From NCBI GenBank assembly GCA_024707385.1, contig JANPZW010000012.1, forward strand, positions 1 through 64,000: 64,000 nucleotides of DNA, in the 5' to 3' direction. A program made the translations under genes and the position numbers. Each line of letters begins with the position of its first letter. Positions within the stretch are counted from its first letter, which is position 1. Source of the stretch: Cellvibrionaceae bacterium (GTDB taxonomy: Bacteria > Pseudomonadota > Gammaproteobacteria > Pseudomonadales > Cellvibrionaceae). The notes beneath the pieces are model-generated. The model was not told where the DNA came from, did no database searches, and saw only the letters and a list, made by a program, of their open reading frames with translations. Below, one piece after another: positions 59,866 to 64,000 of this stretch.

Positions 59866-60999
59866 ATGAGAGTGCGGTTGCGCGGCTTGCTGCTGGTTGG
59901 GAGCTTGGTGGTCATTGCTGGAGTGCAGGGATGTGCCAGCAAGTCTCCTGCGAAGGCGGCTGGTAGGGATGCGGTTGCCGCCGCTCCGGCCGTGAGTAAG
60001 GGCAAACCCTCGTCGAATTCATCCACTTCTCCGGCAGCGTCGGTTCCGCCAGAGCCTGCCGCCGTTGCCAAGTCAGCGCCGTCTTCGTCGCCAGCGATTT
60101 CGTCCACATCTGTATTGCCGCCTGCCGTTCAACCTTATGCGGAGCCAGCTGCTCAGATGGTCGCGCCGCAAGAATCGAAGTCGGCCGCAAAGCCTGAGCC
60201 CCGCCCGTTGCCAAAACCTGCCGCGACGGAGGAGGGCAAATCCGCCCCGAAGCCGCTGGAGTCAAGGCCCGTCGCCAAGCCTGCCGAGGTCAAGCCGGTT
60301 ACAAAATTCCCAGAGTCGCCTATCACAAAACCTGCAGAGGTAGCGCCGGCTAGCAAACCCGCAGAGTTGCAACCTGTCGCAACGGCCGAGGCAGCCGCTA
60401 CCGCGAAGCCCCAGGTCAAACCCGCGGCACCCATCACTATGTCCACGCCTCAGCCAGAGCCTGCTTCGGCAAAGTCGGTTGCGGAAGCCGAGGGGGTGAA
60501 GGCAGAGCCGCAGACGCCGCATGAGGTTGTGGACATTGAAGAAAAGGAAGTGGAGGTGACGCTGGAGTCACTGCCGATCACCTTGCATGGTGTGTGGGTG
60601 CTTTCCGCCAGCACTGACGCTTGTAATCTCAGCACTGTGCCTGTGCAGTTTGATGATGGTCAGGGCATGTCGAAATTGCAGTTGGTCTTCACGGCAAAAC
60701 AGTGGTTGATCAGAACCCAGTCGGATATTGATATGAGTTACAGCGGCACTGGTTTGATGGTGGACGAAGACGGGTTTTTTCCGCTCGAAGAGCTGGTGCG
60801 GGGTAGTGATCTGGCGTTTACCCGGCAGTACGTGGTGATGACACAGGCGTTTATCGCCGGAAAAACTTTGCGCATCACTTTAGGGTTCTGGCCGACCTGG
60901 CCGATAACGGAAACCAAAACCGTGACTGTTTCCCTGGAGCATTTTGCAAGCGCGCATCGCGCGTGGAAACGATGTCTATCATTGATCAACGGCCGATGA
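59866..60999 (+). CDS. Lipoprotein with Ala/Pro/Lys-rich linker, unknown
   Basis: 377 aa. Lipoprotein signal peptide 1-23 with VQGC lipobox. Residues about 25-225 are low-complexity Ala/Pro/Lys/Ser with repeated KPAE units, likely an extended periplasmic spacer. C-terminal globular domain (about 240-377) starting LPITLHGVWVLSASTDACNL, with SMALL conserved-looking elements such as LGFWPTWPITETKTVTVSL. No family recognised. Lies upstream of the heme-binding HAMP protein and kinase genes, 145 bp away. Confidence 0.75.
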   Translation: MRVRLRGLLLVGSLVVIAGVQGCASKSPAKAAGRDAVAAAPAVSKGKPSSNSSTSPAASVPPEPAAVAKSAPSSSPAISSTSVLPPAVQPYAEPAAQMVAPQESKSAAKPEPRPLPKPAATEEGKSAPKPLESRPVAKPAEVKPVTKFPESPITKPAEVAPASKPAELQPVATAEAAATAKPQVKPAAPITMSTPQPEPASAKSVAEAEGVKAEPQTPHEVVDIEEKEVEVTLESLPITLHGVWVLSASTDACNLSTVPVQFDDGQGMSKLQLVFTAKQWLIRTQSDIDMSYSGTGLMVDEDGFFPLEELVRGSDLAFTRQYVVMTQAFIAGKTLRITLGFWPTWPITETKTVTVSLEHFASAHRAWKRCLSLINGR

Positions 61000-61144
61000 T
61001 GTAAATTCAGCGCGCTGTATAAAACAGTTCGAACAGTAATTAAATAAACCGCTAATTCAATAAAAAATTATTTCGACAAAAATAGCCAGACAAAACATAA
61101 CCAGATAAAACAATAACCAGATAAAACGAGAGCCGGAAAATCAG

Positions 61145-62029
61145 ATGGGACTGCGCTTAAAATTCAATCTTGTATTAAGTTTGACGACCTTGGTGGCGTT
61201 GAGTATTTCCGCTGTTGTCAGCCACCGGATTTTGCAGGACAACGCACGCGAGGAGGTTCTCGAAAAAGCGCGCATCATGATGGAAAGTGCGAGCGCCGTG
61301 CGCACTTATACCGTCAACGAAATCAAACCTCTGCTCAAAGTACAGCAGCGGCGCACGTTTATTCCGCAAACCGTTCCCGCTTATGCGGCGCACCGCTACA
61401 TCAAAGCGCTGCAGGAGAGCCACACAGAATATTCCTATAAAGAAGCGACCTTGAATCCGACCAATCCGGCCAACCGCGCTGCGGAGTGGGAGGCGGATAT
61501 CGTCAACTGGTTCCGCAATCACAGTGATGTGGGTGAGCTGACCGGCGAGCGCGCGACGCCGACAGGGCCGCAGCTTTATATGGGCCGTCCCATCACCATT
61601 AAAAATCCCGAGTGTCTGGCGTGCCACAGCACGCCTGCGGAAGCGCCGGAAACATTGATCGCTACCTACGGCAGCAATAATGGTTTTGGCTGGAAGCTTA
61701 ATGAAACCGTGGGCGCGCAGATCGTGTCCGTGCCCATGTCGCTGCCGCTTGCCCGCGCCACGGAAACCTTCTATACCTTTATGGCGGCGCTGGTGGGAAT
61801 ATTTTTTGTTACCGGAATTATCCTCAACCTGTTGCTGCATTTTATTGTGATAAAACCTGTGCGTGCCATGTCGCAAAAAGCGGATGACATCAGCATGGGA
61901 AATCTAGCGGTGGATGAATTGTCCGTGTCCGGAAACGATGAAATTGCCTCCCTTGGCCGGTCGTTCAATCGTATGCATCGCAGCCTTATTAACGCAGTGA
62001 AAATGCTCGACGAGACCATGGATCCATGA
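61145..62029 (+). CDS. Membrane protein with Tll0287-like (DUF3365) heme domain and HAMP
   Basis: 294 aa. Two membrane helices (about 8-27 and 205-228) flanking a periplasmic domain (30-200) of the DUF3365/Tll0287 type, carrying a c-type heme motif CLACHS (CxxCH, about 158-162). HAMP segment follows the second helix (VIKPVRAMSQKADDISMGNL), ending in a short coil without an output domain. Its stop overlaps the kinase start (ATGA, 62026), so a physical or functional pair is likely: a redox/ligand sensor signalling to the kinase. Confidence 0.85.
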   Translation: MGLRLKFNLVLSLTTLVALSISAVVSHRILQDNAREEVLEKARIMMESASAVRTYTVNEIKPLLKVQQRRTFIPQTVPAYAAHRYIKALQESHTEYSYKEATLNPTNPANRAAEWEADIVNWFRNHSDVGELTGERATPTGPQLYMGRPITIKNPECLACHSTPAEAPETLIATYGSNNGFGWKLNETVGAQIVSVPMSLPLARATETFYTFMAALVGIFFVTGIILNLLLHFIVIKPVRAMSQKADDISMGNLAVDELSVSGNDEIASLGRSFNRMHRSLINAVKMLDETMDP

Positions 62030-63394
62030 GTACGCCAGCCACGCCAACCAAAATCGCCAAATATATTGTTGAGGGAATTCTCGGCAGCGGCGCTATGGGC
62101 GTGGTTTACAAGGCGCATGACGAGCAGATTGATCGCCAAGTGGCGATCAAGGTGCTGCATGAGCATCTGCGCCTGGGTGCGGACGGCGAAACGCTCGCGG
62201 CGCGATTTCTGCAGGAGGCCCGTGCGGCGGCGCGCTGCCTGCATCCGAATATCGTCACGGTTTTTGATTTCGGCAATGAGGATGTGCCCTACATCGTCAT
62301 GGAATATGTCGAGGGTGTGGAGCTGCGCAGCATTCTTAAATCCCACACCCATTTATCGCTGTCGGAAGCGGTGAATATCATTGTGCAGGTGCTGGAAGCA
62401 CTCGCGTTCGCCCACGCCAGAGGTGTGGTACACAGAGATATCAAGCCGGACAACATTATTCTGCTGCAGGACGGCGCCGTTAAGGTGTCGGATTTTGGTG
62501 TGGCCCGGTTGGATACCTCCGATCTGACCGGCACCGGTTTTATGATCGGTACGCCGAGTTATATGTCGCCGGAAGGTTTGAAAGGCAAACATGTGGATGC
62601 CCGTTCGGATTTATTCAGCGTTGGCGTCGTGTTGTTTGAGTTGCTGTGCGGCCAGAGATTCGATCGCGATATCAGCGTCCGGCAAAATCTGGAAAAAATC
62701 AAAATCAGCCAGTCGATCAATAAAAGCAACTTGGGAAAAATCCACCGCATTTTGACCCGGGTGTTGCAAGCCTCTGCGAATGATCGATTTCAAAAGGCGA
62801 GTGAATTTATTCAGGAGTTGCGGCAGATGGACGATGTGGACGCTCAAGCCACCGTAATGGTGCGCCAGACGCGGGAAATGCAGGCCACACATATTGTAGA
62901 AGTGAGATCAGCGGATGATGTGTGGGATGGCGAACTTCTGCAATCCCTTGAGCAATCGCTGGCCACCTACGTTGGCCCGGTAGCGAAGCTTCTGTTAAAA
63001 AAAATCCTTGCGCAATACCGCGACCTTCGAAGCTTTGATCGAGCAACTGAGCGCGCACATTCCCACCGAGGTTGAGCGCAGCCAATTTAAAGGCGCGGTA
63101 CGCCGTTCGGGGATTACCAGTTTGTATCCCACCGGCAGCGCGGCGACCCGTTCCTCGATACACAGCGGCGTCACCAAAGTGACCAGCCAAAAATCAAACC
63201 AGGAAGTATCCGCCGCAAAGCAAACCGCATTGACCGAACTCCTCGCGTTTTATACCGGACCCATTGCGCAGAGACTGGTGCGCAAATATCTGCCGGAGTC
63301 ATTGGATATCACGCAATTGGCCAGCGCTTGTGCGCGGCACATTGCGGATGTGAATGAGCGTCAACAATTTTTGGATAAGGCTGGAAAGCTTTAG
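62026..63394 (+). CDS. Serine/threonine protein kinase, frame broken at an A8 run
   Basis: About 455 aa when one A is removed at 62997-63004. Hanks-type kinase domain (about 10-270): glycine loop GILGSGAMGVVYKA, Lys in VAIKVLHEH, catalytic HRDIKPDNI and DFGVARL, APE-like SPE. C-terminal part has two copies of a helical module: YVGPVAKLLLKK (before the break) with LIEQLSAHIPTEVERSQF, and YTGPIAQRLVRKYLPE with ACARHIADVNERQQFL. As given, the frame ends at 63075. Cytoplasmic, no membrane helix, unlike PknB. Coupled to the heme-HAMP gene. Confidence 0.85.
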
Positions 63395-63437
63395 GTCATG
63401 AGTTATTTGTACGCCGCCAACAGGCAAGGAGAGGGTA

Positions 63438-63662
63438 TTGGATTCTTTTAAAGCGCTGATCATTGTTCCTTTGTTGATCTTCATAGGCATCCTGATCGGA
63501 GCACATTTTGTCGTTGCCGAAAGGGAAAGTCGCTGCGAAGCGCAATGCACCAAAAAAGGCATGAATTACGAGTATCGGGGGTTTGCGACGAGGCTCAATA
63601 TTCGCTCCAATAATCTGAAGTCTGATAGATGCACCTGCGTGGATCGTGCGCAGCCGGATTGA
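63438..63662 (+). CDS. Small single-span membrane protein, Cys-rich
   Basis: 74 aa. N-terminal membrane helix (LIIVPLLIFIGILIGAHFVV), then a soluble tail with four cysteines (RCEAQCTKKG and DRCTCVD), possibly a disulfide pair or metal site. TTG start with AAGGAGAGGG upstream. Unknown family; follows the kinase gene by 43 bp and may be co-transcribed. Confidence 0.6.
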   Translation: MDSFKALIIVPLLIFIGILIGAHFVVAERESRCEAQCTKKGMNYEYRGFATRLNIRSNNLKSDRCTCVDRAQPD

Positions 63663-64000
63663 AAATTCCTTACATTCATCCAGACCTCCTTCCGCATCAG
63701 CCGCAAGTGATAAAAACCATCTTCTGAAAATGGCTCCGGGCGTTTTTGTCTTGTTTCACTCTTAATTAATTGATGATATGACAATTGAAGGAGCGACGGT
63801 TATTCGTTATTGCTTTGTAATTTGTTGCATCGCTTAGTACTTTTTGTCGTTTTCTTCTGCTGCGGTTATACGAATTTTTTTATTGAGTTTCATTTTTTTG
63901 CAGTTTTAATTTGTGCGGTGATTAACTTAGTTTCGAGTCGGAGCGGTGATGGGATTGTTCTTTTGTTAAAAGGCGCTGCGATTATTGTGGTTTTATGAAC
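63663..64000. other. AT-rich end of the window
   Basis: 338 bp. A TTG-started 62-codon hydrophobic frame (63810-63998) is possible but has no ribosome-binding site or family. No hairpin terminator or RNA gene recognised. Confidence 0.35.

Noticed and set aside
59618..59869. 83-codon frame overlapping the lipoprotein start by ATGA
   Set aside because: The overlap is suggestive of coupling, but there is no ribosome-binding site, the composition is irregular and no family is recognised.

Overview
The window is a chromosomal segment of a gammaproteobacterium. The pseudomonad-like gene orders (rpsP-rimM-trmD-rplS; dsbC-hom-thrC-recJ-prfB-lysS; ruvCAB-tolQRAB-pal-cpoB) and the six-gene glycogen cluster suggest the Cellvibrio/Saccharophagus group, but that placement is inference; the rRNA was not compared with a database.

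Layout. 1-2900: 3' part of 23S rRNA, 5S rRNA and the rrn terminator. 2989-20972: housekeeping genes (a QueD/PTPS-like enzyme, a YqfO-type protein, a DUF3135 protein, YpjD, Ffh, the S16-L19 operon, DsbC, Hom, ThrC, RecJ, a response regulator, RF2 with its programmed frameshift, LysRS, Ung). 21066-28125: ruvCAB followed by the Tol-Pal envelope operon. 28439-40692: glycogen metabolism (malQ, glgB, glgX, glgP, glgC, glgA). 41572-52896: a regulated nitrogen-scavenging locus. A response regulator and a hybrid histidine kinase whose sensor is an NCS1-type permease are transcribed away from a urea/short-chain-amide ABC transporter (urtABCDE), a formamidase and an FmdB protein. A 22-bp perfect palindrome lies between the two units.

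53280-58092 is the accessory region: an array of eleven integron-type gene cassettes separated by attC sites, with no integrase gene in the window (a CALIN or the distal part of a chromosomal integron). Five cassettes are copies of one roughly 350-bp element without a conserved reading frame, and a sixth ORF-less cassette looks like a distant relative. The ORF cassettes encode a membrane-anchored protein, two unknown soluble proteins, a NYN/PIN-like putative RNase and a frameshifted unknown protein. Next come a SnoaL-like protein, a GNAT remnant, a RidA protein behind an attC-like site, a lipoprotein, a heme-binding (CxxCH) HAMP membrane protein and a serine/threonine kinase translationally coupled to it.

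Several conserved genes carry single-base frame breaks: tolA, malQ (three), the hybrid kinase, urtE, the Ser/Thr kinase and one cassette ORF. Four of these sit in homopolymer A/T runs. Residual sequencing indels are the simplest explanation, and each break should be checked against reads before the gene is called inactive.
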